From: an uncultured Clostridia bacterium
Lineage (GTDB): Bacteria > Bacillota > Clostridia > HGM11514
Length of the DNA stretch: 64,000 bases
Reading direction: 5' to 3'
NCBI GenBank assembly: GCA_934464705.1
Contig: CAKSKB010000006.1
Location: forward strand, 1-64,000
Part shown: positions 6,581-14,944 of the stretch, in pieces
Layout: each line of letters begins with the position of its first letter
How positions within the stretch are numbered: position 1 is the first letter of the stretch
Notes under the pieces: generated by a model
Told to the model about the DNA's origin: nothing
Databases searched by the model: none
What the model saw: the letters and a program-made list of their open reading frames with translations, nothing else
Position numbers and translations under genes: made by a program

Positions 6581-8788
6581 TTAATTATTATTTATTGCCC
6601 TGTCAAGAAATGCAACGATCTGTCCGCGCGAACAAATCATGTCCGGCGAAAAAGTCGTATCGCTCGTGCCGGCGGTAACGCCTGTTTCAACCGCCCATAA
6701 AACCGCTTGTGCAAAGTCCGAATCTGCCGGAACATCCTCAAATGCGCTTGCGGCGCTTCCTTCGGGCATGCCGGCATTTTTCCAGAGATAAACAACAGTC
6801 GAAGCCCTTGTGCACGGGGTATCGCCCTCAAATTTATCGCCTTCAACCATGCCATTTTCGTAAGCCCAGATTGCTGCGTCGTAATAGTAATCATCAGGCG
6901 TTACATCGTCAAAGGGATTTTCGATATCCGCTTCGGGAGAGCCGAATGCACGCCACAGAAATGTAAGAATCTGCGCCCTTGTGCAAGTCTGATTGGGTGA
7001 GAATGTGGTTTCTGTCGTGCCGGCCGTAATCGCCTTTTCAACCGCCCACTTTACGGAATCCGCATAATAATCAGTTGTTTTCACATCGGTAAACGGTGCT
7101 ACGAATCCGGAATCCGAATCGGATTTCGGCGCATCCGCCTTTACCCCGTCCGAATTTTTCGGATCACCCGAAGTTTTACCGCCGACCGTGAGTATAACCG
7201 GCTCTGAAATACGCAGATTAAGCGTATATCCTTCATCGGTTTTTGTCATATAATCAATGTCAAGAGGAACATATGTTTTGTTGCCCATGCTGTCCGTGCA
7301 GATAAGATAATCCTTCTGCATATCGTCCTCATCGATATAATCAGTTTTGCCCGATGCCGTAACCGCCGAAACAAGCGGATAATTAACACCTGCAAACAGC
7401 TGAACTGCGGTGCCCAGAGTTTCGTTATCATATGTACCGACGCCGATATAGCTATAACCGGATTTCAGAATATTTGCACGGTGACCGTCGCTGTTCATCC
7501 ACGCATTCATGGCTCTTTCGCCCGAAACCGCCATTCCCGGAGCATCGCACTCATAAATGTTCTCGCCCGCAGTAGCGTAACTAAAATCGCTCGAAATTGC
7601 GGTAAAAGGCTTCTGCCCGTTCGGTCTTGTATGAGAGAATTTTTCCGCAATTTCAATCGCACGGGTATCGCAGGCATCCTGAAGCGTAGGATACATTGTC
7701 AGCAAAAACTCGCCCGCTTTCTGGCGTTCAACATTTACTATCCTCAGAACTTCCCATTCCTCTTTATTAACCGAAAGCTTGTCAGTCGGTATATTTCTTA
7801 CAAGCATGGAAATATCTCTTTCAAAACGGGTTTCTCTCGTTTCGCTGCCGAGGGTCATGGTGAGGTAGCCGATTATCTTGCCCTTTTCTTTGAATGTCGC
7901 ATTCTTTTTATCAAATGATTTCCATTCGACTTTTGTACCGTTTTTCACGGCATTTTTTGCGGCATCCAGTATTTCTTCCTTGGTTATTCTGTTGGTAAAG
8001 CTGAGTGCGTCAACCGCAACGCCGATGAGGTGTCTGTCCTCGTCAATTGCGGTAGATTCCTCGGTCACTTCAAGCGGCACGGTCTTTCCGACGGGAACTG
8101 CGTCCGTAATGCTTCCGCATGCAAGTGTAAGGGTAGCCGAAACAGAACCATCAACCGTTGTTGAAGCCTTCGTCATTTTGAAATTGACTTTATCGAGCGT
8201 AACCGTAACATCGCTGTTTCCGACCGCATCCTTTGCCATTTTCAGAATATCCTCTGCGGTAGTGGCATTCGAGACCTCAAAATCCCAGATTGCATCGCTT
8301 ATTGCTTTTTTTGCCGCAGCGATACTCTTTTTTGCAGCTGCAGTATCCTCAGGAGATGCGCTGTCCGCGGAATTATCATCTTCTCCGTTTCCGTCATCGA
8401 TGCTCATACCGCCGGTTGTTGAAAATTCCTTTTTTATACCGAGCGCTTCCTCGGCATCGTCAAGGAAAATGCTTACATCGGCACTCATGTAACCGGGACT
8501 GCCCTCCGACGGACCGACAATTTTGAACTTTTCAACCATAAATGCCGGACCTACAAAACCGTTAACCGTGTAATTGCACGCACCGAACAGTAAATTTTCG
8601 AGGTCGCCCTGCGTGAAATTTTCATCGATTTCGGTTTCGTCAAGCAATGCAAGAAGCGCATCCATGCTTTTTTCGACAGCCTCGTCAGCGCTGCTTACGG
8701 TTGTCATAGCATATATGTCTGTCTGCGGAATAAAAACCGCACCGAAAAGGAGCATCGCCGCACAGATATATGCCAAAACTTTCTTCAT
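6581..8788 (-). CDS. CAP (SCP/PR1)-domain protein with SLH anchor
   Basis: About 735 residues. The ATG at 8788 follows GGGGAAGGATAAGC and begins a signal peptide (MKKVLAYICAAMLLFGAVF); the longer frame to 8827 has no such site. Three divergent copies of the module shared with the neighbouring SLH protein lie at about 33-124, 152-239 and 248-330. A CAP/SCP domain covers about 345-468, with LRIVNVERQKAG, the SHTRPNG motif, GENIYECD and MNSDGHRANILKSGYSYIGVG, which carry the conserved His and Glu residues of the family. A linker of about 95 residues precedes three SLH repeats (565-735). CAP proteins in Clostridia are wall-associated (YkwD-like) with poorly known activity. The gap to the next gene is only 21 bp, so they are probably co-transcribed. 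Confidence 0.88.
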   Translation of the reverse strand: MKKVLAYICAAMLLFGAVFIPQTDIYAMTTVSSADEAVEKSMDALLALLDETEIDENFTQGDLENLLFGACNYTVNGFVGPAFMVEKFKIVGPSEGSPGYMSADVSIFLDDAEEALGIKKEFSTTGGMSIDDGNGEDDNSADSASPEDTAAAKKSIAAAKKAISDAIWDFEVSNATTAEDILKMAKDAVGNSDVTVTLDKVNFKMTKASTTVDGSVSATLTLACGSITDAVPVGKTVPLEVTEESTAIDEDRHLIGVAVDALSFTNRITKEEILDAAKNAVKNGTKVEWKSFDKKNATFKEKGKIIGYLTMTLGSETRETRFERDISMLVRNIPTDKLSVNKEEWEVLRIVNVERQKAGEFLLTMYPTLQDACDTRAIEIAEKFSHTRPNGQKPFTAISSDFSYATAGENIYECDAPGMAVSGERAMNAWMNSDGHRANILKSGYSYIGVGTYDNETLGTAVQLFAGVNYPLVSAVTASGKTDYIDEDDMQKDYLICTDSMGNKTYVPLDIDYMTKTDEGYTLNLRISEPVILTVGGKTSGDPKNSDGVKADAPKSDSDSGFVAPFTDVKTTDYYADSVKWAVEKAITAGTTETTFSPNQTCTRAQILTFLWRAFGSPEADIENPFDDVTPDDYYYDAAIWAYENGMVEGDKFEGDTPCTRASTVVYLWKNAGMPEGSAASAFEDVPADSDFAQAVLWAVETGVTAGTSDTTFSPDMICSRGQIVAFLDRAINNN

Positions 8789-8894
8789 GCTTATCCTTCC
8801 CCTCTTAAAATTTAGGTAATGATACATTAACCTTTATAATTATAGCACACACCATTTCAAATTTCAAGGTGTTATCCGTCATTTTTTAAAAAAC

Positions 8895-8921
8895 ATCCGC
8901 ACCGGGTTTTCCGGTGCGGAT
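8895..8921 (-). terminator. Intrinsic terminator of the liv operon
   Basis: An 11-bp stem (ATCCGCACCGG / CCGGTGCGGAT, loop of five) directly after the livF stop, followed on the minus strand by GTTTTTT. The structure and position make this the end of the livKHMGF transcript. Confidence 0.85.
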
Positions 8922-8924
8922 ATA

Positions 8925-9623
8925 TCAGCCTCCGAGGTAGGCTTTTTTAATTTCGTCACTCTGTGCAAGTTCTGTTCCCGTGCCGGAAAGTTTGATTCTG
9001 CCGGACTCCAGAACATACGCACGGTCTGCAATATTGAGTGCCATTTCGGCATTCTGCTCAACAAGCAGAATTGTTGTGCCCGAACGGTGCAGTTCTTTTA
9101 TGATATCAAAAATCTGCTGAACCAGGATCGGCGCAAGACCCATCGAAGGCTCATCAAGCATCAGAATTTTCGGACGGCTCATAAGCGCCCTGCCCATTGC
9201 AAGCATCTGCTGCTCACCGCCGGAAAGCGTTCCGGCAATCTGATTTTTTCTGTGCTTAAGCCTCGGGAAGCGCTCAAACACTTCCTTGATTCCTTCCTTT
9301 ACATTGGAAGGGTTTGTGAAAGCGCCCATTTCGAGGTTTTCTAAAACCGTCATCTGCAGAAAAATTCTTCTGCCCTCCGGAACATGCGCAAGTCCTCTCG
9401 AAACCAGCCTGCACGCTTCGGTTTTGGAAATATCCTCGTCAAACAGCGTTATTGAACCGGTTTTGGAACGGAGAAGCCCGGAAATAGTTCTGAGGGTAGT
9501 TGATTTCCCGGCACCGTTTGCACCGATAAGCGCAACGATTTCGCCGTCGTTAACCTCGATGGAAACATCCTTGAGGGCATGAATCTGCCCGTAATAAACA
9601 TTAATATTATCAACCTTTAACAT
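8925..9623 (-). CDS. livF: Branched-chain amino acid ABC transporter, ATPase LivF
   Basis: A 232-residue ABC ATPase, the normal length for LivF. Walker A GANGAGKST near residue 36, signature LSGGEQQMLA, Walker B PKILMLDEPSMGLAP, and the LivF-typical EGRRIF and VEQNAEMAL (H-loop position replaced by Q-N as in LivF). It pairs with LivG to drive ATP-dependent uptake of leucine, isoleucine and valine through the LivH-LivM channel. Last gene of the operon, three bases after livG. Confidence 0.92.
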   Translation of the reverse strand: MLKVDNINVYYGQIHALKDVSIEVNDGEIVALIGANGAGKSTTLRTISGLLRSKTGSITLFDEDISKTEACRLVSRGLAHVPEGRRIFLQMTVLENLEMGAFTNPSNVKEGIKEVFERFPRLKHRKNQIAGTLSGGEQQMLAMGRALMSRPKILMLDEPSMGLAPILVQQIFDIIKELHRSGTTILLVEQNAEMALNIADRAYVLESGRIKLSGTGTELAQSDEIKKAYLGG

Positions 9624-9626
9624 AAG

Positions 9627-10457
9627 CTACGCCTCCGTTTTCTTGCCGAGGTACGCTTCAATAACCTTAGGATTGGACTTAATCTCCTCCGGCGAGCCCT
9701 TAGCGATAATTTTTCCGTGGTCGAGAACGCATATTCCCTCGCAGACATTCATAACGAGATTCATATCATGCTCGATAAGCATAACCGCAATGTTGAACTG
9801 GTCACGAATGCGGCGGATATTTTCCATAAGCTCCGATGTTTCGGAAGGGTTCATACCGGCGGCAGGCTCATCCAAAAGTATTATTGACGGATGAGTTGCA
9901 AGCGCACGGGCAATTTCGAGCCTTCTCTGTTCGCCGTAAGGGAGCGAACCGGCTTTATGCTGAGCAAGGTCTGCCATGTTGAAAAAGTCCAGAAGCTCCA
10001 ATGCCTGTTCGGTGGATTTCTTTTCGGACTTCCTATAACCGAAAAGGTGAGTAACCGACGAGAAAAATGTCTGGTAAATCGAATTATGAAGCCCGACCTT
10101 AACATTGTCAATAACCGACATATCCGGAAACAGCCTGATATTCTGGAATGTTCTCGCAATACCCATACGGCTGACCTGTGCCGTGGTTTTTCTGGCGGTT
10201 GAGTGCCCGTCCAGCATTATATCGCCGCGGGTGGGGGCATACACATTGGTAAGCAGGTTGAAAACGGTTGTTTTTCCCGCGCCGTTAGGACCGATAAGCC
10301 CGGCGATTTCGGTTCTGCCGACGGTGAGCGTAAAATCGTCAACCGCGGTAAGACCGCCGAAATCAATCCCGAGATGATGTGTTTCGAGAATCGGAGGTTT
10401 GTCAACATCGCGTTCCGGCACGATTGAGTGGCTCGGAACAGGTACCATTTTAGACAT
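9627..10457 (-). CDS. livG: Branched-chain amino acid ABC transporter, ATPase LivG
   Basis: 276 residues. Walker A GPNGAGKTT near residue 56, the LivG-type GIARTFQNIRLFPDM Q-loop region, signature LPYGEQRRLEIARALA, Walker B IILLDEPAAGMNP and the H-loop IEHDM. LivG proteins have this longer form with an insertion after the Q-loop, also present here (HNSIYQTFFSS). There is an N-terminal extension of about 25 residues before the first strand (LETHHLGIDFGG). Starts one base after livM stops; cytoplasmic, peripheral to LivH-LivM. Confidence 0.92.
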   Translation of the reverse strand: MSKMVPVPSHSIVPERDVDKPPILETHHLGIDFGGLTAVDDFTLTVGRTEIAGLIGPNGAGKTTVFNLLTNVYAPTRGDIMLDGHSTARKTTAQVSRMGIARTFQNIRLFPDMSVIDNVKVGLHNSIYQTFFSSVTHLFGYRKSEKKSTEQALELLDFFNMADLAQHKAGSLPYGEQRRLEIARALATHPSIILLDEPAAGMNPSETSELMENIRRIRDQFNIAVMLIEHDMNLVMNVCEGICVLDHGKIIAKGSPEEIKSNPKVIEAYLGKKTEA

Positions 10458-10458
10458 A

Positions 10459-11526
10459 TCAGTTTACCCCCCGTTCTGTATTCTTTTTGCTTTTAAGCTT
10501 ATACATAAGCACTTCCCGTGCCTGCTTTGCCTTTTCGCTGTTCGTAAGCAGCATTACCAATATAAGGATAACCGCATAGATAAGCATTCTGTAATCCGCA
10601 ACGCCTCTCAGAAGCTCGGGCAGCATATAAAGCGCCGCCGTTGCGATAATTGTTCCGGGGATATTGCTCATACCGCCCAGCACAACGAATACCAGAATAA
10701 GAATTGATGTGTTGAAATCAAACTTCTTAGCGGCGATTGTGGAGAAATTCATAGCGTACATTGCGCCTGCCATGCCGGCAAGGAACGCAGATGTGATAAA
10801 CGCCGTAAGCTTATATCTTGTAATGCCGATACCGATTGATTCTGCGGCAATTCTGTTATCACGGATAGCGGTAACAGCTCTGCCGACCTTGCTGTTTACA
10901 AGGTTAAGAACGATAAAGAGTGCAAACAGGATAAGAATTATTCCGGATGTGAAGGTAGCAATTTTGGTTATTCCGACCGCTCCCTGCGGTCCATTCAGTA
11001 TAACCTTGCCGTTGACAAGCCCGAGCTGGTCTATACCCTTCATATTAACATGGATTCCGGCTTTATCGACACCGACATAAACGCAGTTTATGATATTTTT
11101 TATAATTTCGCCGAAAGCGAGAGTAACAATAGCAAGATAATCTCCTCTGAGCCTTAAAACGGGAATCCCGATTATAAGCCCGGCAATACCGGCAAAGATA
11201 CCGCCTATAACAATGGCAATCAGCAGCTGAAGCGCCGGTTCGGTCACCGAATCCTTAATACACGCAACAGCGATTACGCCCGAGAAAGCGCCGACGCTCA
11301 TAAACCCGGCGTGTCCGAGGCTGAGTTCCCCGAGGAAACCGACCGTAAGCGTAAGCGAAATTGCCATAACCACATATGTGCAGATAGGCACCAGCTGACC
11401 GCTTATAGAGTTGCTGATATAGCCGAAGCTCTGGAGCGGAAAAAGTATTGCGAATGCAATGATGACCAAACCGTAGGATTTTATATTGGTCAAGGTGAAT
11501 TTATTTAAGCTTTTCAATTTATTCAT
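10459..11526 (-). CDS. livM: Branched-chain amino acid ABC transporter, permease LivM
   Basis: 355-residue integral membrane protein with about eight to ten hydrophobic segments. The LivM hallmarks GYLGELSLGHAGFM-like (here GFLGELSLGHAGFMSVGAF), RLRGDYLAIVTLAFGE and GRAVTAIRDNRIAAESIGI (the EAA-type loop contacting the ATPases) are present. The C-terminal 25 residues are a basic tail. Lies between livH and livG with spacings of 10 and 1 bases. Confidence 0.93.
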   Translation of the reverse strand: MNKLKSLNKFTLTNIKSYGLVIIAFAILFPLQSFGYISNSISGQLVPICTYVVMAISLTLTVGFLGELSLGHAGFMSVGAFSGVIAVACIKDSVTEPALQLLIAIVIGGIFAGIAGLIIGIPVLRLRGDYLAIVTLAFGEIIKNIINCVYVGVDKAGIHVNMKGIDQLGLVNGKVILNGPQGAVGITKIATFTSGIILILFALFIVLNLVNSKVGRAVTAIRDNRIAAESIGIGITRYKLTAFITSAFLAGMAGAMYAMNFSTIAAKKFDFNTSILILVFVVLGGMSNIPGTIIATAALYMLPELLRGVADYRMLIYAVILILVMLLTNSEKAKQAREVLMYKLKSKKNTERGVN

Positions 11527-11536
11527 AATTTACACC

Positions 11537-12418
11537 TCACACCTTTTCCGTAATTTTCTTTCCTAAAATTCCGGTCGGTTTAACAAGCAGAACGATTATA
11601 AGAACCGCAAACACGATTGCATCCGAAAGGGATGTGGAAATATAGGATTTGCTGAAAATCTCTATTATACCGAGAAGAATACCGCCAATCATAGCGCCGG
11701 GGATTGAACCGATACCGCCGAAAACCGCAGCGGTAAACGCCTTTATACCGGGCATTGAACCTGTTGTGGGGACAAGCGTGGGATAAGCCGAGCAAAGAAG
11801 CACACCGGCAATTGCCGCAAGCGCACTGCCTATTGCAAAAGTTACCGAAATTGTCACATTGACATTTATGCCCATAAGCTCTGCTGCGTCCTTGTCCTCA
11901 GAAACGGCACGCATAGCCTTGCCCATTCTGGTTTCTTTCGTAAAGAACACGAGCGCAACCATGATTACGATACACGCCGCAACGGTTGCAATCGTTTCGG
12001 CTGTTATGATAAGTTCACCGCCGAACAGCGAAAGCGAGCCGAACGGAACAACCGAGCTGAACACCTTGGGAGCGCTTCCCCAGATAAGCAGCGCAATATT
12101 CTGAAGAAAATAACTTACACCGATAGCGGTAATGAGAACCGCAAGGGAACTTGCCCTGCGAAGGGGCTTATATGCAAGACCTTCAATCAGGATACCGAGC
12201 AAGGTACAAACGACCATCGCAAAAAGCACCGAAACAACCGGCGGCCATCCGAGATAGGTGGTTGTGCAGAAAGACGCATACGCACCGACCATAATAACAT
12301 CGCCGTGGGCAAAGTTGAGCATCTTTGCGATACCGTAAACCATCGTATATCCTAAAGCAATTATTGCATACACGCTGCCGAGGCTTATACCGTTAATTAA
12401 ATTAGAAATAAAAGTCAT
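11537..12418 (-). CDS. livH: Branched-chain amino acid ABC transporter, permease LivH
   Basis: 293-residue membrane protein of normal LivH length. It opens with NLINGISLGSVYAIIALGYTMVYGI and MLNFAHGDVIMVGAY, the classic LivH start, and contains GKAMRAVSEDKDAAELMGI, the cytoplasmic loop contacting the ATPases, followed by KAFTAAVFGGIGSIPGA. First permease gene after the binding protein gene, separated from it by a 120-bp gap with a hairpin. Confidence 0.93.
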   Translation of the reverse strand: MTFISNLINGISLGSVYAIIALGYTMVYGIAKMLNFAHGDVIMVGAYASFCTTTYLGWPPVVSVLFAMVVCTLLGILIEGLAYKPLRRASSLAVLITAIGVSYFLQNIALLIWGSAPKVFSSVVPFGSLSLFGGELIITAETIATVAACIVIMVALVFFTKETRMGKAMRAVSEDKDAAELMGINVNVTISVTFAIGSALAAIAGVLLCSAYPTLVPTTGSMPGIKAFTAAVFGGIGSIPGAMIGGILLGIIEIFSKSYISTSLSDAIVFAVLIIVLLVKPTGILGKKITEKV

Positions 12419-12478
12419 CTGTCATACCTCAAATCATAAGCGAAGGCAGAAGCCGCCCGCATAATTCCTATATAGCAG

Positions 12479-12510
12479 AAAATGAGGAGAGCCGAACGCC
12501 TCCTCGTTTT
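12479..12510 (-). terminator. Hairpin between livK and livH, probable partial terminator
   Basis: Arms AAAATGAGGAG / CTCCTCGTTTT enclose a loop of ten bases and end in T on the minus strand. Such a hairpin directly after a binding protein gene commonly stops part of the transcripts or protects the upstream message, giving more binding protein than membrane complex. Confidence 0.65.
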
Positions 12511-12538
12511 CCGAAAAACGCAATAATCAGTTAACTGT

Positions 12539-13726
12539 TTACATACCTACATAAACACCGTTTTTAATTACCATACCCTTAGGTGCCTTAGAAACTTCGC
12601 CGGAATCCTTCCAGTGCATATTTTCACCGGTAAGACCGTTAAATGAAAAGTCGCTTGAAGTAAATCTCGAAATAAGCTTGTCGCAGATGTCGCTTGCGCT
12701 CATATCCGCTGTAATACCTTCAGCTTTGCAAGCCTCGTAGATTGCATATACGCAGTCGTAAGCGTCTGCGGCAAACTGGTTAGGTGTTTCGCCGAATTTT
12801 TCTTTATACTTTGTAACGAAGTTCTTTGTAAGGTCGTCTTCCGCATCGGCTGTGAAAGGTGTAAGAAGCATTACATCTTCCGCAAGCGATTTATCGAAGT
12901 TTTCGAGAGTAAGAATACCGTCCATACCGTCAACGCCGAAGAACTTGGGTTCATACTGCATTGCCTTTGCCTGCTTTAAGATAAGCGAAGCGGGGGTATA
13001 ATATATCGGAAGGAACACAAGATCGGCATCCGAAGCCTTGATTTCGGAAAGCTGAGAGTTGAAGTCGTTTGCGGAGTCATCGGTAAATGTCTTAACGCAT
13101 ACGATTTCAAGACCTTCTTTGTCGGCTTCTGCCTGGAACTTCTGATAAATACCTGTTGAATAAGCGTCGGAGTTGTTGTAAATTACAGCAATCTTGGAAC
13201 CGAGGTTCTGCTCCTTGATATATTCAGCGGAAGCAACACCCTGGTTAGGGTCTGTAAAGCACATCTGGAACATTGACGATTTACGCTGAATGGTAACATT
13301 TCCGTTTTTGTCAGGCTGACCGCCGAGAACATCGGTTGATGAAGCGGAAGGAGTGATTGCGAAGATGTGATCCGCATCAATTTCCGTCGAAACGGCGATA
13401 CAGGGCTGGGTTGTAACCGTACCGAGAGAAATCTGCATTCCCCAGTCCTTAAGGTTGTTGTATGCGTTTACCGATTTTTCGGCATCGTTTTCATCATCCT
13501 GGTATTTAAGCTCAAACTTAAGATCGCCTTTTGCGTTAACTTCTTCGAGGGCAATTTCAGCACCGTTCTTAACTGCCTGACCGTAAATAGCAGCGCCGCC
13601 GGTAATCGGGCCTATTGCACCGATTTTAATAGCATCCGAATCGCTCTTTTTTCCGCAGGCGGAAAAACATGTCAGCAATACGGCAAAAACCGTAGCGATG
13701 CTTATCAGTTTTGTGACTTTTTTCAT
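12539..13726 (-). CDS. livK: Branched-chain amino acid ABC transporter, substrate-binding lipoprotein
   Basis: 395 residues. A lipoprotein signal ends in LLTCFSAC, giving an acylated Cys near residue 24 that anchors the protein outside the membrane. The mature part has the periplasmic-binding-protein type I fold of the Leu/Ile/Val-binding family: KIGAIGPITGGAAIYGQ, GAEIALEEVN, and FAADAYDCVYAIYEA near the end. It hands substrate to LivH-LivM. First gene of the operon, with its own strong promoter and a hairpin behind it. Specificity among branched-chain amino acids or related compounds cannot be read from the sequence. Confidence 0.92.
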   Translation of the reverse strand: MKKVTKLISIATVFAVLLTCFSACGKKSDSDAIKIGAIGPITGGAAIYGQAVKNGAEIALEEVNAKGDLKFELKYQDDENDAEKSVNAYNNLKDWGMQISLGTVTTQPCIAVSTEIDADHIFAITPSASSTDVLGGQPDKNGNVTIQRKSSMFQMCFTDPNQGVASAEYIKEQNLGSKIAVIYNNSDAYSTGIYQKFQAEADKEGLEIVCVKTFTDDSANDFNSQLSEIKASDADLVFLPIYYTPASLILKQAKAMQYEPKFFGVDGMDGILTLENFDKSLAEDVMLLTPFTADAEDDLTKNFVTKYKEKFGETPNQFAADAYDCVYAIYEACKAEGITADMSASDICDKLISRFTSSDFSFNGLTGENMHWKDSGEVSKAPKGMVIKNGVYVGM

Positions 13727-13760
13727 ACCAATTACCTCTTTCTATATTATAATAATAAAA

Positions 13761-13789
13761 ATGTTATCACATTTTTTTGCGTATGTCAA
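13761..13789 (-). promoter_or_regulatory. Sigma-A-type promoter of the liv operon
   Basis: On the minus strand a TTGACA (13789-13784) and a TAACAT (13766-13761) are separated by 17 bases and lie about 35 bases before the livK start codon. Confidence 0.7.
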
Positions 13790-13925
13790 GGGTATCGGAA
13801 ACATCAAATTAATTATTGTGCAATAATCCTAATTTTGGGGTACTTAAACCGCATTCAAATCGGACATTTTTTTACATAAAACAACATTAAATTCCAAAAT
13901 ACAGCATTCCGGTAGGCTTTTGGTA

Positions 13926-14822
13926 TTATTCCACCGAAAGAGGACGAATATACATTTGCCTGAATTGTTTTCTGTATTGTTCCGGAGAACAGCCTTTTTG
14001 CTTTTTGAACCATCTGGAAAAATACGAAAGCTCGCAAAATTCAAATCGGTCCGAAATTTCCGAAAGCGACAGATCCGAATAAATCAGCAGCTGCTCCGAC
14101 TCGGACATAATTTTTCCGTGAACATACTGTTTTACCGTAATTCCGTTATCCCGCGAAAAGCTTTTGGTGAAAAAGCCGGTCGAATAATTTGTGTTTTCGG
14201 CAAGCTCCTTGATTCTTAATTTCATAGACAAATGCTCGGTTATATATTTAAACACGTTTTCATACTTTTTTGCCAAAGTTATATGATTTGCAATGTCGGC
14301 TCCGCTCATGCGGAGAAATTCTTCGATAAATTCCATGCACAGGTCTTTGAAACGAAATGTGGAAAAGCAATTATCGTCAACAAAAAGCCTCTCGGCATAA
14401 GCCGTACTTTCGTGATTTCCGCTCAGGATAAGGGGCTTTGAAACCGAACCGAAAAGGTCATTGAAATTGCCGAGATATATATTAAAAAGCAGGGTTATTT
14501 CCTTTGAAGGTTCGGTATATTCCCAGCTGCATTTCACATGATTTCCGATTACAAACACATCACCTGCGGCAAGCTCTGTCCTTTTTCCGCCGAAATCAAG
14601 CACCGCACCGCCTTCTATCAGGAAATGCAGAGAATTTATCGTATGCTGAAAATCCTTATCGCAAAGCGTGCGGCTTACAAATCCCGGTCTGATTTCGGAA
14701 TAGTTGTGGTCCTTCAGTTCCAGCGACAGATTGTTGAACAAAAACTGCATATCCTCGCTGCGAAGGCTTATAAATTCAAATTTTCCCGTGTTTTTGTCGT
14801 AATTTCCGCCTGATTTTATCAC
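13926..14822 (-). CDS. AraC-family transcriptional regulator
   Basis: 298 residues. The first part is a cupin-like sensing domain (GGAVLDFGGKRTELAAGDVFVIGN). The C-terminal 100 residues are an AraC-type double helix-turn-helix: LRIKELAENTNYSTGFFTKSFSRDNGITVKQYVHGKIMSESEQLL and LSEISDRFEFCELSYFSRWFKKQKGCSPEQYRK. GTG start at 14822 with GGAGG ten bases upstream; no ATG fits. Divergent from the hydrolase-permease pair 14945-17787, which it probably controls in response to an imported sugar. An inverted repeat in the shared upstream region may be its operator. Confidence 0.88.
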   Translation of the reverse strand: MIKSGGNYDKNTGKFEFISLRSEDMQFLFNNLSLELKDHNYSEIRPGFVSRTLCDKDFQHTINSLHFLIEGGAVLDFGGKRTELAAGDVFVIGNHVKCSWEYTEPSKEITLLFNIYLGNFNDLFGSVSKPLILSGNHESTAYAERLFVDDNCFSTFRFKDLCMEFIEEFLRMSGADIANHITLAKKYENVFKYITEHLSMKLRIKELAENTNYSTGFFTKSFSRDNGITVKQYVHGKIMSESEQLLIYSDLSLSEISDRFEFCELSYFSRWFKKQKGCSPEQYRKQFRQMYIRPLSVE

Positions 14823-14845
14823 AAAAATCGCTCCTCCGAAAAATT

Positions 14846-14876
14846 AAGGGAATAAAAAGTCAAATTCTGTTCCCTT
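14846..14876. promoter_or_regulatory. Inverted repeat in the AraC / hydrolase intergenic region
   Basis: AAGGGAA (14846-14852) and TTCCCTT (14870-14876) face each other across 17 bases, just upstream of the promoter of the rightward operon. A candidate regulator-binding site; AraC proteins more often bind direct repeats, so this is tentative. Confidence 0.4.
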
Positions 14877-14883
14877 TTTGTCA

Positions 14884-14912
14884 TTGCAAAAACATTATAT
14901 CACATATATAAT
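14884..14912 (+). promoter_or_regulatory. Sigma-A-type promoter of the hydrolase-MFS operon
   Basis: TTGCAA (14884-14889) and a perfect TATAAT (14907-14912) separated by 17 bases, 32 bases before the start codon at 14945. Confidence 0.7.
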
Positions 14913-14944
14913 AAAAAAACAATAACTGTTTGGAGGATAAACAA

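Noticed and set aside
6300..6900. Long open frames on the opposite strands of the SLH genes, livGF, glgBCD and the fab operon
   Set aside because: They are antisense or shifted shadows with low-complexity Arg/Ser/Cys-rich products, no start signals and no recognisable domains.
14930..14944. TTG start of the glycoside hydrolase-like gene
   Set aside because: That start would lie on the GGAGG which properly serves the ATG at 14945.
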